Shown one piece after another: positions 25,826 through 34,505 of a stretch of DNA of 64,000 nucleotides. A model generated the notes under the pieces. That model made no database searches. It saw only the letters and a program-made list of their open reading frames with translations, and was not told the origin of the DNA. Every line of letters begins with the position of its first letter. Position 1 is the first letter of the stretch. The DNA is from an uncultured Flavobacteriales bacterium (lineage in GTDB: Bacteria; Bacteroidota; Bacteroidia; Flavobacteriales_E; Vicingaceae): contig CALCHN010000064.1 of the NCBI GenBank assembly GCA_937901255.1, positions 21,761 to 85,760 on the forward strand, written 5' to 3'. A program made the translations under genes and the position numbers.

Positions 25826-28108
25826 ATGAAAAAAATTACCACTTTTTTAGCACTTTTAGTCTTTTTAGTATTGTCGCTAACTTCAAAAGCACAACTTACC
25901 GTTAATAGATACGATTCTATTACGGTGTTAAATTATAATAGCGACACGCTTTATCATGCATGGACAGGTGGCTTTAATTCTGCTCAGTTTTCAGAAATAG
26001 ATTTGAATTTGGATGGTATTATGGATTTATTTGTTTTTGATAGAAGTATTAATAGAATGACTACTTTTATTAATCACGGAACGCCAAATAAGGTAGATTA
26101 TCATTTAGCACCAGAATATACCCAGTATTTTCCTCAAGACATAAGAGATTGGGTATTACTTAGAGATTTTAATTGCGATGGTAAAATGGATATTTTTACT
26201 TCTGGTGCCGGAGGAATTGTGGTTTACAGAAATGTTTCTACTACTACACAATTGTTATTTACAATAGAAACAGTTAGTACTCCTTCTAATATTTTGTATT
26301 CTAATTACCAACCGGATTCACCGACACCAAGTATGGTGAACTTATATGTTTCATCTATTGATATTCCAGCAATTGAGGATGTAGATGGCGATGGCGATTT
26401 AGACATCATTACCTTTAGTATTTTGGGGTCTCAAGTAGAATATCATAAAAACTTAAGCATGGAAAGATATGGAGATTGTGATAGCTTAGATTATGAGTTG
26501 AGAAATAAATGTTGGGGCTATTTTTCAGAAGGAGCTCAAAGTAACAATGTTGTTTTAGATGATTCATGTGGGTTTAACATTAATAACCCAGAAAGAATTA
26601 GTGGCGGAAACAAACACAGTGGCTCTACAGTTATGATGATGGATGTTGATTCAAACGGGTCTAAAGATTTAATTTTAGGAGATGTGTCATACAATAATTT
26701 TGTGTTGTTGTATAATTCAGATTCTTCTCCCAACTTTACTTCATCTCATATAACTGCAGTAGATACTGCTTTTCCTATGAATACTGCTAATACTACTCCT
26801 GTTGATTTATATCTATTTCCTGCTGGGTATTATTTAGATGTAAATAATGATGGTGTTAAAGACTTTTTAGCTAGTCCGAATTGTTTTAATGGTTGCGAAA
26901 ACCTAGAAAGTGTTTGGTATTATGAAAACCAACGCTCCACTAATCTGCCAGAATTTGACTTTAAAACAACAGCCTTCCTACAAGAAGATATGATAGAAGT
27001 GGGTACAGGAGCTTTTCCAGTATTTTTCGATCATAATGCAGATGGCTTAATGGATATTGTTATCGGAAATGCTGGTTATACTGCTTTACAAACTAATCAA
27101 GGATTAATTTCCTCGTTGTGGCTGTACGAAAACGTTGGAACAGCCAGTAATCCAGCTTATCAATTAATAGATTCTAACTATGCAGATGTAGCTAATATTA
27201 ATTTAAATATTGCTACCAATGAACCGATGTTAAGGTTAGCACCAACTTTTGGAGATATTGATGGTGATGGCGATGAAGATATGATTGTGGGTGGAGATAA
27301 CGGTAAAATTCATTATTTTGAAAACATTGCTGGAGCAGGAAATACTGCCAACTTTGTACTAAATAAAGCAGAATATGAAGGAATAGATGTAGGGTTATAT
27401 TCAGCTCCTCAGTTAATAGATTTGAATAGAGATGGATTATTGGATTTAATTATTGGCGACCGACTAGGCTTTGTAGCTTATTACGAAAATGTAGGGACAG
27501 CAACCATACCTTCTTATAGTTGGGTAACTTCTCAGTTAGGAAATGTGAAAACAAGAAGGTACGATGAATACAACGGAAATAGTACTCCTTTTATTTATGA
27601 TGATAGTGGGGATTACAAATTAATTGCAGGAGCTACTAATGGCTATATCTATTATTACGATAGCATTGATGGTAATCTTGGCGGAACTTTTAACCTGATA
27701 GATTCTATGTATTTAGGTATAAAACAAGGAGGCTGGTCTTTTGTAAATGTTGCGGATATAAATAATGATAGTGCTTTTGATTTAATTGTAGGTAATGTTG
27801 CCGGAGGAGTAAACTTTTATAAAGGAGACCCTGGAACAGTTATAAGTGTAGGTGAGAAAGCAAGTATTTCAGATAAAATTAATGTGTATCCTAACCCAAC
27901 TAACAACCAAATTACCTTAGATGTTGGCAATAATAGTTTAGAAAATGCCTCAGTAGAAGTAATAGATTTAATGGGAAGAACCATTTATCAAAGTAATTTA
28001 AATGCTTCCAAAGTAGTGATTAACCTTGATGGACAAAGTCAAGGGATTTATTTTGTGAAATTTGTAAACCAAACAGGTAGTGAAGTGATTAGGGTGATTA
28101 AAAAATAA
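25826..28108 (+). CDS. T9SS-exported FG-GAP/VCBS repeat protein
   Basis: A 760-residue protein with signal peptide MKKITTFLALLVFLVLSLTS. Repeated calcium-loop blades of a beta-propeller follow, for example EIDLNLDGIMDLFVFDRS, DFNCDGKMDIFTSG, DVDGDGDLDIITFS, DIDGDGDEDMIVGGDNG, DLNRDGLLDLIIGDR and DINNDSAFDLIVGNV. The C-terminal sorting domain (INVYPNPTNNQITLDV ... SQGIYFVKFVN ... RVIKK) sends it to the cell surface through the type IX system. Ligand unknown. A -7-like TTAGCCTTTG lies about 30 bp upstream. Confidence 0.92.
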   Translation: MKKITTFLALLVFLVLSLTSKAQLTVNRYDSITVLNYNSDTLYHAWTGGFNSAQFSEIDLNLDGIMDLFVFDRSINRMTTFINHGTPNKVDYHLAPEYTQYFPQDIRDWVLLRDFNCDGKMDIFTSGAGGIVVYRNVSTTTQLLFTIETVSTPSNILYSNYQPDSPTPSMVNLYVSSIDIPAIEDVDGDGDLDIITFSILGSQVEYHKNLSMERYGDCDSLDYELRNKCWGYFSEGAQSNNVVLDDSCGFNINNPERISGGNKHSGSTVMMMDVDSNGSKDLILGDVSYNNFVLLYNSDSSPNFTSSHITAVDTAFPMNTANTTPVDLYLFPAGYYLDVNNDGVKDFLASPNCFNGCENLESVWYYENQRSTNLPEFDFKTTAFLQEDMIEVGTGAFPVFFDHNADGLMDIVIGNAGYTALQTNQGLISSLWLYENVGTASNPAYQLIDSNYADVANINLNIATNEPMLRLAPTFGDIDGDGDEDMIVGGDNGKIHYFENIAGAGNTANFVLNKAEYEGIDVGLYSAPQLIDLNRDGLLDLIIGDRLGFVAYYENVGTATIPSYSWVTSQLGNVKTRRYDEYNGNSTPFIYDDSGDYKLIAGATNGYIYYYDSIDGNLGGTFNLIDSMYLGIKQGGWSFVNVADINNDSAFDLIVGNVAGGVNFYKGDPGTVISVGEKASISDKINVYPNPTNNQITLDVGNNSLENASVEVIDLMGRTIYQSNLNASKVVINLDGQSQGIYFVKFVNQTGSEVIRVIKK

Positions 28109-28113
28109 TAAGC

Positions 28114-28572
28114 ATGCTGCTAAAAATAATTATCTTTTTAGTATTCAATTTTGCCGCATTGGGTTTAGGGAGTTACTTTACAAGTGCAGCGGTTACTGCC
28201 GAGTGGTACCAAAACTTAAACAAAGCACCTTGGACACCTCCGGGTTGGGTATTTGGTGCAGCGTGGACAACTATAATGATTTGTTTTGCCGTATTTATGG
28301 CTTACGCATGGCAGCTCAACGAAAACCGTAACCTGTTAATAGCTTTGTTTGTGTTACAATGGATATTGAATGTATCTTGGAATCCAGTCTTTTTTAAATA
28401 CCATCAAGTTGTATTCGGATTGATTATTATTGTGATGCTTACATTGCTAATGGGCTATTTCTTCTTTGCCTATTTTGGTCAGCTAAAAGCTAAAACGTTG
28501 TGGGTATTGCCCTATTTTATTTGGTTGATTATTGCCACTTCTTTAAATGCTTATATATTGGTTAAGAATTAA
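28114..28572 (+). CDS. tspO: TspO/MBR family membrane protein
   Basis: A 152-residue protein with five membrane helices. Family motifs are WYQNLNKAPWTPPGWVFGAA near residue 31 and the second-half ILNVSWNPVFF near residue 85. TspO proteins bind porphyrins and sterol-like ligands and are linked with tetrapyrrole and stress responses. It starts 5 bp after the T9SS protein stop. Confidence 0.93.
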   Translation: MLLKIIIFLVFNFAALGLGSYFTSAAVTAEWYQNLNKAPWTPPGWVFGAAWTTIMICFAVFMAYAWQLNENRNLLIALFVLQWILNVSWNPVFFKYHQVVFGLIIIVMLTLLMGYFFFAYFGQLKAKTLWVLPYFIWLIIATSLNAYILVKN

Positions 28573-28584
28573 ATCTAAAATACT

Positions 28585-29400
28585 ATGATTAAAACAAATG
28601 CATCAATATTAAAAATAATACTAGTATCGTTACTTAGCTTTCTAATATCGATGCTTTCTTATGGACAAAAGCAAGAAGAATATAAGATACATTTAAAATC
28701 TATCGATACTACTTATTTTGAAATGCTCAAAGTATATGAAGATGTAAGGATGTATTATACTACCAATGCTAATTTGGCTATTGTACAAGCCATGATTCAA
28801 AAAGACACTAGTCATTTAAAATTTATTACTAACAGAAATTTATTACCACAAATTAAAAGAAAATTGTGTGATACGACACAAATTGTATTTCAGGATAGTT
28901 TAAAAGGACTTGGAAAAATTCATTTTAAAATAAGTTTGGGAAAATTTGATGAAGTTGCTAATCAAATTACATTATTAGAAAAGGAGGAGTATGGTTGTCG
29001 ACTTATAAATGGAAAAAATCCTTATGGTGCAGATTTTTGTTATAGTATTACTAACGGAAAAATTCCTTATAAAGAAGATGAAATGCCTTTGCCCTATGAA
29101 GAAATAAAAAGTATTGAAATCACCCTTAATGGAACTAAAAAAACCATTCCAAAGGACGTATATAACGATTTATTTGATTTCTACACATGTGAAGGAGAAT
29201 ATTCTAAACGTCAAATGGAACTTTATTCTTCGTTAAACGGAGATTATATTTATTTATACATATATGGAGGGAGTGCAGCCAGTTCTTATTTCTCAAAATT
29301 AATTTTTGATAAAGAAGGGAAGTATATTACCCGAATAATAGCAAATTATCGTGATTTGCTTGAAACTTGGTCTTTTAGAGAAGGTTTTATAGGGTTTTAG
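28585..29400 (+). CDS. Exported protein of unknown function
   Basis: A 271-residue protein with a signal-peptide-like N-terminus (ILKIILVSLLSFLISMLSYG) after a short basic start. The mature part is rich in Lys, Tyr and Ile and has a late aromatic Gly-rich segment (GDYIYLYIYGGSAASSYFSK). I recognise no domain. It starts 12 bp after tspO and probably shares its transcript. Confidence 0.65.
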   Translation: MIKTNASILKIILVSLLSFLISMLSYGQKQEEYKIHLKSIDTTYFEMLKVYEDVRMYYTTNANLAIVQAMIQKDTSHLKFITNRNLLPQIKRKLCDTTQIVFQDSLKGLGKIHFKISLGKFDEVANQITLLEKEEYGCRLINGKNPYGADFCYSITNGKIPYKEDEMPLPYEEIKSIEITLNGTKKTIPKDVYNDLFDFYTCEGEYSKRQMELYSSLNGDYIYLYIYGGSAASSYFSKLIFDKEGKYITRIIANYRDLLETWSFREGFIGF

Positions 29401-29551
29401 TTAGTAGTATTAGTATAAGTTTCAAGAATATACCCAAACCACTCGCTCGGCTGTGCCGAGTGAATAATATTAGAGTTTGCTTTTAGCAAATTTCATGAGT
29501 TCTTCAACCTTTATTACAAGGATTTATTTTTTTAGGGTTATCCTAAAATAT

Positions 29552-29845
29552 TTACTTCAGTTTACTTGGATGTTGTCGGGTATCAAAAATACGAATGATT
29601 ATGATTGAATTATTTTTAAAACGATAAACGATTTAACAATGCTTTACAATTAATCTTCTATAAGGTTCTCCTAAGAACTCATCCACTTGATATTGTTCGG
29701 CAAACACAATACTCTCAACTGCTTTAATAATACTATCAATAACTTTTATAGCAGCTTTCTTGCTTTTAGCAGCATAAAATAAATGAATGTCTTTCAGGTC
29801 ATTTTTAGCTCTTTCACCCCAAATAATCTGAATTTTACTTACCAT
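29552..29845 (-). pseudogene. RelE/ParE-type toxin with an in-frame nonsense codon
   Basis: The minus-strand frame opens with MVSKIQIIWGERAKNDLKDI and reads 70 residues to a TAA at 29633-29635, ending ...LGEPYRRLIVKHC. Reading on through that stop, the same frame continues IVYRFKNNSIIIIRIFDTRQ then HPSKLK and a second stop at 29552. This is the expected C-terminal strand pair of a ParE/RelE toxin, including the DTRQ-P tail. The whole would be 97 codons, the normal toxin length. One base change (for example AAA to TAA) explains the break. The toxin is therefore probably inactivated while its antitoxin remains intact. Confidence 0.8.
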
Positions 29846-30078
29846 TTCTTTATATCGTCTAAAAGTTCTTGGTGAGTAATGTAGTTACCATTGTCAATGT
29901 CTTTTTCTGCCTTTTTAATTTCCTGAATATAAGCTTTTCTAGTAAGTGATTTGCCACTTGTGGTATAAGCAACAATTTCTTCCTTGTCTAGTATTGCTTT
30001 AATCTGTTTTAATACTGACTCTTTATTGATGTTAAAAAGTTGCTTAACGAGATCTATTTTAATTGTTTCAATGCTCAT
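29839..30078 (-). CDS. Antitoxin partner of the broken ParE-like toxin
   Basis: The start is placed at MSIETIKIDLVKQLFNINKE, giving 79 residues; an upstream in-frame ATG at 30114 adds 12 poorly matching residues. The segment VLKQIKAILDKEEIVAYTTSGKSLT and the acidic helical C-terminus (KKAEKDIDNGNYITHQELLD) resemble the small antitoxins that precede ParE-like toxins in Bacteroidota. Its last 7 bp overlap the toxin start, the usual coupling. No helix-turn-helix is visible. Confidence 0.7.
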   Translation of the reverse strand: MSIETIKIDLVKQLFNINKESVLKQIKAILDKEEIVAYTTSGKSLTRKAYIQEIKKAEKDIDNGNYITHQELLDDIKKW

Positions 30079-30214
30079 AGTAATAGAATTAAAAATATTT
30101 AGGCTTAAGCTCAATGTTAGAGTAACAAATTTAACAAAAAAATAGTTATTTCATATCATGATTTTTATTCTAATAAATTTACGAATGTAGCTTTCCCTTA
30201 CCTATTATCTTTCC

Positions 30215-30222
30215 TAATTTTG
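30215..30222 (+). promoter_or_regulatory. -7 element of the DUF481 gene
   Basis: TAATTTTG ends 4 bp before the ATG at 30227, the same arrangement as for uvrB and nearly that of nth. Confidence 0.5.
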
Positions 30223-30226
30223 CCGC

Positions 30227-31027
30227 ATGGTAAAAGCAAAATATCTATTTTCACTTTTAATTCTTTTTTTATTTTCTCATGCAGTTGTCGGACAAGTACT
30301 CAATATTGAACGATTACGTTTAGAAAGAGACACTACAACATCCTTTAAAAGTAAAATTACTGCCGGCATGAATATTTATAACAGAAGTTCGGCAGCTAAC
30401 GAACCTGTAAACCTTTTTGGATACAATATGGATGTAAATACTTTGTATTACCCGGGTAAACATGCTTTTATGGGTTTGGCAAAATTCGATTATTTAAAAA
30501 TTAATGAGGAGGATTTTTTAAATTTCGGTTTTGTGCATTTTAGAGTGAATTATTTCAGAAAGAAAACCATCAATTTCGAAAACTATATTCAGTATTCTTA
30601 TGATAATTTTAGAGGGTTACTTCCACGAATGTTAGGCGGAGGAGGAATAAGGTGGAATACGTTTAAAAGTAAATCATTAAGTTTGGTAATAGGGGTAGGA
30701 GGGTTGTATGAATACGAAAAATGGACACACCCCGAAACCAATCAAACCATAGAAATTGCTTTGGTTAAATCTTCCAATTACATTTCTTTTCGTTGGACAG
30801 CCAATGAAAATGTTGACATTAATTTTGTAGGCTATTACCAAACAGGCTACGATAGTGATATTTCTGCTTTTAGAAACAGAGCAAATGCCTCCTTAATTTT
30901 AAATACAAAGATTGCTAAAAGAATATCTTTTGCTAATTCTTTTGATATTTCTTATGAACACAAACCCATAGTCCCAATAATTAAAACCATTTATACCTTT
31001 AAAACAGGCTTATCTATAGACTTGTAA
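30227..31027 (+). CDS. DUF481 outer-membrane beta-barrel-like protein
   Basis: A 266-residue protein with signal peptide ending near LFSHAVVGQ. The mature part alternates hydrophobic and polar residues as expected for an outer-membrane barrel (FKSKITAGMNIYNRSS, FLNFGFVHFRVNYFRKK, IIKTIYTFKTGLSIDL), with a Gly-rich turn RMLGGGGIRWN. It resembles DUF481 (YdiY-like) proteins. Function unknown. Confidence 0.78.
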   Translation: MVKAKYLFSLLILFLFSHAVVGQVLNIERLRLERDTTTSFKSKITAGMNIYNRSSAANEPVNLFGYNMDVNTLYYPGKHAFMGLAKFDYLKINEEDFLNFGFVHFRVNYFRKKTINFENYIQYSYDNFRGLLPRMLGGGGIRWNTFKSKSLSLVIGVGGLYEYEKWTHPETNQTIEIALVKSSNYISFRWTANENVDINFVGYYQTGYDSDISAFRNRANASLILNTKIAKRISFANSFDISYEHKPIVPIIKTIYTFKTGLSIDL

Positions 31028-31046
31028 GTTGTTGATAAAAAGGGTT

Positions 31047-31189
31047 AACCACATAGTGAGATAGATTTTTAATTGCTTTAAAAAGTTGCACCAAAGTTTC
31101 ATATAGCTTGTCCGTCAAAGACGTACAAAAACACTTTGTGAAGCTATATTTTTCTTTTAATGTTGTCTTTTCTATGTTACTATGTGGTT
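31047..31189. mobile_element. 143-bp MITE-like element with AACCACATAG terminal inverted repeats
   Basis: The left end AACCACATAGTGAGATAG (31047-31064) and the reverse complement of the right end, AACCACATAGTAACATAG, agree at 16 of 18 positions. The interior holds smaller hairpin arms around TCCGTCAAAGACG. No coding capacity. A related element lies at 33374 and a solo right end at 56737. Confidence 0.6.
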
Positions 31190-31288
31190 TCACAAGTATT
31201 TGAAAACAAAAATCACCTTAAATAAGCTTATTTTTTAGTCAAAAAATTAAGTAGTTTTGACATTATATAAGCAACATTACATAACTAA

Positions 31289-32290
31289 ATGAAAATATCA
31301 GGATCTATCTATTCGGATAACAAAAGACCTTTAAAAGAAACCATTGCAGATTTAGAAGCTCATCAGGTAGATTTATTGCATGTAGATTGTAATGATGACA
31401 TTAGCGTTTTTGATGATATTGCTGATATTAGAACATGGTGTAATCTTCCTATAGATTTACATATTATTACTAAAACTCCAGAAAAGTATTTCGATTTATT
31501 AAGAAAGCATCCTGTGGAATACGTTACTTTTCAGTATGAAGAACTGCCTACAGACTTTAAAATGCCATCCGATATTAAAGGACAAAAAGGTTTAGCGATA
31601 ATTACACCAACTGATATTAGTGCTTTCGATAAGTTTAGCGATTTTGATTTCATCTTAATAATGGCAACCATTCCAGGACAAAGTGGAGGTGTTTTTGATC
31701 CTATCAATTTCAAAAAAATCAGAAATTTCAAACAAAAATATCCTAACAAAAATGTACATGTTGATGGAGGTGTAAATGGAGAAGTTTCCTTCATTTTAAG
31801 AAATATGGGCGTACACACTTCGGTTTCTGGTAGTTTTTTGTTTAAAGCCGCTAGTGTCGGACAAGCATTAATGGATTTAACCAAGCGAGAAATAGTTTCT
31901 CTTTTTAAGATAAAAGATTTTATGATTCCTAGAGAAGAATGTCCGATAATAGACTTCTCTCAACTTACACTTAAAAATATTTTAGAACAAATAACTTACG
32001 GAAAGCTAGGAGTAACTTTAGTAGAAAACAATAAAAAATTTAAAGGAATAATTTCCAATGCAGATTTAAGAAAAACCTTATTGCAGAATTTAGATAATAT
32101 TGAAGGAATGAATACGCAGGAAATGATTAACAAAACACCTGTAACCATTTTAGATACAGCAACAGTAGATGATATGTTGAATTTAGTAAGAGAACAATCT
32201 TTTCCTGTAATGTATCTTCCTGTGCTAAATGCAGAAGGAAATGCCGTTGGAATTATTACTTTTGTGAACTTGATAAAAGGAGAAATATGA
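31289..32290 (+). CDS. Ribulose-phosphate 3-epimerase-like domain fused to a CBS pair
   Basis: A 333-residue two-domain protein. Residues 1-205 form an RPE-like TIM barrel. The four expected metal-ligand positions appear intact: His31 and Asp33 (LLHVDCND), His58 (IDLHIITKTPE) and Asp159 (VHVDGGVNGE). The phosphate loops MATIPGQSGG and VSGSFLF are present. Residues about 210-333 are two CBS motifs (KIKDFMIPREECPIIDF ... GIISNADLRK; NKTPVTILDTATVDDM ... GIITFVNL), which commonly bind adenine nucleotides. The DAHP synthase gene overlaps by 4 bp. The pairing recalls KdsD (sugar isomerase plus CBS); an allosterically tuned epimerase is the simplest inference. Confidence 0.85.
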   Translation: MKISGSIYSDNKRPLKETIADLEAHQVDLLHVDCNDDISVFDDIADIRTWCNLPIDLHIITKTPEKYFDLLRKHPVEYVTFQYEELPTDFKMPSDIKGQKGLAIITPTDISAFDKFSDFDFILIMATIPGQSGGVFDPINFKKIRNFKQKYPNKNVHVDGGVNGEVSFILRNMGVHTSVSGSFLFKAASVGQALMDLTKREIVSLFKIKDFMIPREECPIIDFSQLTLKNILEQITYGKLGVTLVENNKKFKGIISNADLRKTLLQNLDNIEGMNTQEMINKTPVTILDTATVDDMLNLVREQSFPVMYLPVLNAEGNAVGIITFVNLIKGEI

Positions 32291-33285
32291 TCATTCATTT
32301 AAATAAAAATATTACAGCCGCAACTGCTAGTCAGTTAGCTGAAAAAATAAAAGCATTTCACATACATTCTCAAGATAGAGAAGTATTAATTACTTCATCT
32401 TCAGTAAAAGAAGTACCCAATGAAGTAGCTGCTTTTACCGAAAAGCACTGGGTGTTTGAAAATGATATGCAACTTGCTTCTAGAGCTTATAGAAACGAAA
32501 CTCGTGAGGTAAAGATTGGCAACGTAACTATTGGTGGGAACACTAAAAATACTTTATTGATTGGCGGACCTTGTTCGGTAGAGTCTGAAGAACAAATTCA
32601 ACAAAGTGCTGCTTTGTTAAAATCGCTTAATTTAACTACACTAAGAGGTGGTTGTTACAAACCTCGTACAAGCCCTTATAGTTTTCAGGGTTTAGGGTTG
32701 GAAGGATTAAAGTTATTAGTTAAAATGCGTGAGCAACATGGTTTAGCTGTTATTACAGAAGTTAGAGATGCTACCCATGTTGATGAGGTGATAGAACACA
32801 GTGATGTGATTCAAATTGGTGCCAAAGCCATGTACGACCAAGGTATTTTACGTGCATGTGCTAAAACCCGCAAACCTGTTTTGCTTAAAAGAGGCTTTGG
32901 AACAACATTACAAGAATTTGTTCAGGCAGCGGAATTTATGCTTTCAGGAGGAAATGAAAATGTTATTTTGTGCGAAAGAGGCATACGTACTTTTGAAACG
33001 AAAACACGTTTTACCCTAGATTTATGCGGAGTAGCTTATTTACAAGAATACACCAATTTGCCTATTATTTTAGATCCAAGTCATGCCTTAGGTTACCGCT
33101 ATGGAATTGAACGTTTGTCTAAAGCTTGTGTAGCAATGGGAATTGATGGCTTGTTGATAGAAGCTCACCCAAACCCTGCTGTTGCTAAGTCGGATGCTTC
33201 ACAGCAATTAACACACGAATCTTTTGCAGCGTTAAAATCAGCCATAGAACCAGTAGCAAATAGTGTTGGCTATAAAATTATATAA
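32287..33285 (+). CDS. aroF: 3-deoxy-7-phosphoheptulonate (DAHP) synthase, type I-beta
   Basis: A 332-residue protein: an N-terminal ferredoxin/ACT-like regulatory segment (about 1-75) then the catalytic barrel. Active-site stretches are IGGPCSVESEEQ, LRGGCYKPRTSPYSFQG (metal Cys and phosphate-binding residues), ILCERGIRTFE, DPSHALGY and IEAHPNPAVA. It condenses phosphoenolpyruvate with erythrose 4-phosphate at the head of the shikimate pathway. KDO 8-phosphate synthase is a relative, but the TSPYSFQG motif and the N-terminal domain favour DAHP synthase. Its ATG overlaps the stop of the epimerase-CBS gene (ATGA), so translation is coupled. Confidence 0.92.
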   Translation: MIIHLNKNITAATASQLAEKIKAFHIHSQDREVLITSSSVKEVPNEVAAFTEKHWVFENDMQLASRAYRNETREVKIGNVTIGGNTKNTLLIGGPCSVESEEQIQQSAALLKSLNLTTLRGGCYKPRTSPYSFQGLGLEGLKLLVKMREQHGLAVITEVRDATHVDEVIEHSDVIQIGAKAMYDQGILRACAKTRKPVLLKRGFGTTLQEFVQAAEFMLSGGNENVILCERGIRTFETKTRFTLDLCGVAYLQEYTNLPIILDPSHALGYRYGIERLSKACVAMGIDGLLIEAHPNPAVAKSDASQQLTHESFAALKSAIEPVANSVGYKII

Positions 33286-33373
33286 CACATCTATGACAAG
33301 CTAATATTGATATACAGGATGATTATTATAATTTATTTATAAACAGTTATTAAAAAATAAACAAATAAAATTT

Positions 33374-33506
33374 AACCACTTAGTCGCATAGTTTTTTTTA
33401 GAAAGCTCTTGATAGAATTTCATAGTCGTATCTCGCCTTTGGCGAGATAATCTATATGAAGCTAAACATTTCTTATACGATAGCAGTGCTATGTATCTAT
33501 GTGGTT
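33374..33506. mobile_element. 133-bp MITE-like element between aroF and the KdsC-like gene
   Basis: Ends AACCACTTAGTCGCATAG and (reverse complement of the right end) AACCACATAGATACATAG are a degenerate version of the terminal repeats at 31047. The interior carries a CTCGCC-TTT-GGCGAG hairpin. An in-frame ATG inside the element would add 27 residues to the following protein; I treat that as spurious. Confidence 0.55.
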
Positions 33507-33536
33507 AAAACTAAGGAATTATTAAGATATAAAACA

Positions 33537-34211
33537 ATGAAAATCCTTACTCAAAATATCACCTCATTTTTAGCTCGAGAAGAAAAATCGTTGAATGACT
33601 TTTGTGCTGAATATGCTATTGCCAACATCAATGAATTGACTTTGGGCGATTTACAATTGTTTTGCTCCAATAATCAGTTAGATTTTGAAAACATGCTTAC
33701 CAGACCAATGTTTGTTGATAGGTCTAAAATGAAAGACATTAAATTATTGATTTTAGATGTTGATGGTGTTATGACTGATGCGGGAATGTTTTTTACAGAA
33801 AATGGCGATCAGTTTAAAAAATACAATGCTAAAGATGGAATGGCAATTATGGCTTTGCCTAAAGTTGGAGTTGAAGCAGGTATTATTTCATCGGGATACA
33901 AGTTGGAGGTGGTAAAAGCTCGTGCCGAATTATTAAATATTAAACATCTTTATGTTGGTCAAGAACCTAAATTAGAAATTCTTAATCAATGGTGCGAAAA
34001 GTTAAACATTACGCTTGCTGAAGTAGCCATAATTGGTGATGATATTAATGATTTACCTGTAATGAGAGCAGTTGGTTTTAGTGCTTGTCCAGCCGATGCG
34101 GTGCTAAAAGTAAAAGAAACAGTTGATTTAGTTCTACAAACCAAAGGAGGCGATGGCTGTGTTAGAGAATTTATAGACTTTTATTTGTTGGATGAACCAT
34201 TAACTAAATAA
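33537..34211 (+). CDS. KdsC-like HAD phosphatase with an extra N-terminal domain
   Basis: The start MKILTQNITSFLAREEKSLN gives 224 residues. The C-terminal 165 residues are a KdsC-type HAD phosphatase without cap: motif I LLILDVDGVMTDAG, motif II IISSGYK, a motif III lysine in YVGQEPKLEIL, and motif IV IGDDINDLPVM. KdsC removes phosphate from KDO 8-phosphate; related enzymes act on KDN 9-phosphate. About 60 N-terminal residues (NDFCAEYAIANINELTLGDL) form a separate helical module not present in ordinary KdsC. It follows aroF across a MITE-like element. Confidence 0.82.
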   Translation: MKILTQNITSFLAREEKSLNDFCAEYAIANINELTLGDLQLFCSNNQLDFENMLTRPMFVDRSKMKDIKLLILDVDGVMTDAGMFFTENGDQFKKYNAKDGMAIMALPKVGVEAGIISSGYKLEVVKARAELLNIKHLYVGQEPKLEILNQWCEKLNITLAEVAIIGDDINDLPVMRAVGFSACPADAVLKVKETVDLVLQTKGGDGCVREFIDFYLLDEPLTK

Positions 34212-34216
34212 ATTTA

Positions 34217-34444
34217 ATGCATACTAACGAAGGCAATCCGGAATTACTCATAGAATTGGTTAGAATGAAAATGCCTTTTGGAAAGTACAAAGGGCGACTC
34301 ATTTGCGATTTACCTTCTTTTTATTTAGAGTGGTTTCAACGAGAAGGATTTCCCAAAGGTAAATTAGGCGTTTTATTAGAAACCATGCACGAAATAAGAC
34401 TAAATGGCTTAGAACATTTGCTAGTTCCCTTGAGGAGAAAGTAA
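34217..34444 (+). CDS. DUF3820 small protein
   Basis: A 75-residue protein with the DUF3820 signature MPFGKYKGRLICDLPSFYLE, then WFQREGFPKGKLGVLLETMHEI. The module resembles the quorum-like basic DNA-binding pieces found in or beside exonucleases, but the role is unknown. It starts 5 bp after the KdsC-like gene. Confidence 0.85.
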   Translation: MHTNEGNPELLIELVRMKMPFGKYKGRLICDLPSFYLEWFQREGFPKGKLGVLLETMHEIRLNGLEHLLVPLRRK

Positions 34445-34477
34445 AAAGTACTTAGGAATACTTAGGAGTTATTTAAT

Positions 34478-34505
34478 CTCCAATTTCTAATCTCGAATTT
34501 CTAAT
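34478..34505. repeat. 7-bp periodic array at the nuclease stop codon
   Basis: Four heptamers CTCCAAT, TTCTAAT, CTCGAAT, TTCTAAT. Read on the minus strand the array starts inside the last codons of the nuclease gene, whose TAG stop is part of a unit. Confidence 0.6.

Noticed and set aside
32287..33285. KDO 8-phosphate synthase (KdsA) for the gene before the KdsC-like phosphatase
   Set aside because: The N-terminal regulatory segment and the KPRTSPYSFQG motif fit type I-beta DAHP synthase better than KdsA.
33456..33536. Longer start for the KdsC-like gene at 33456
   Set aside because: The extra 27 residues are encoded by the end of a miniature inverted-repeat element, so they are not likely to be part of the protein.
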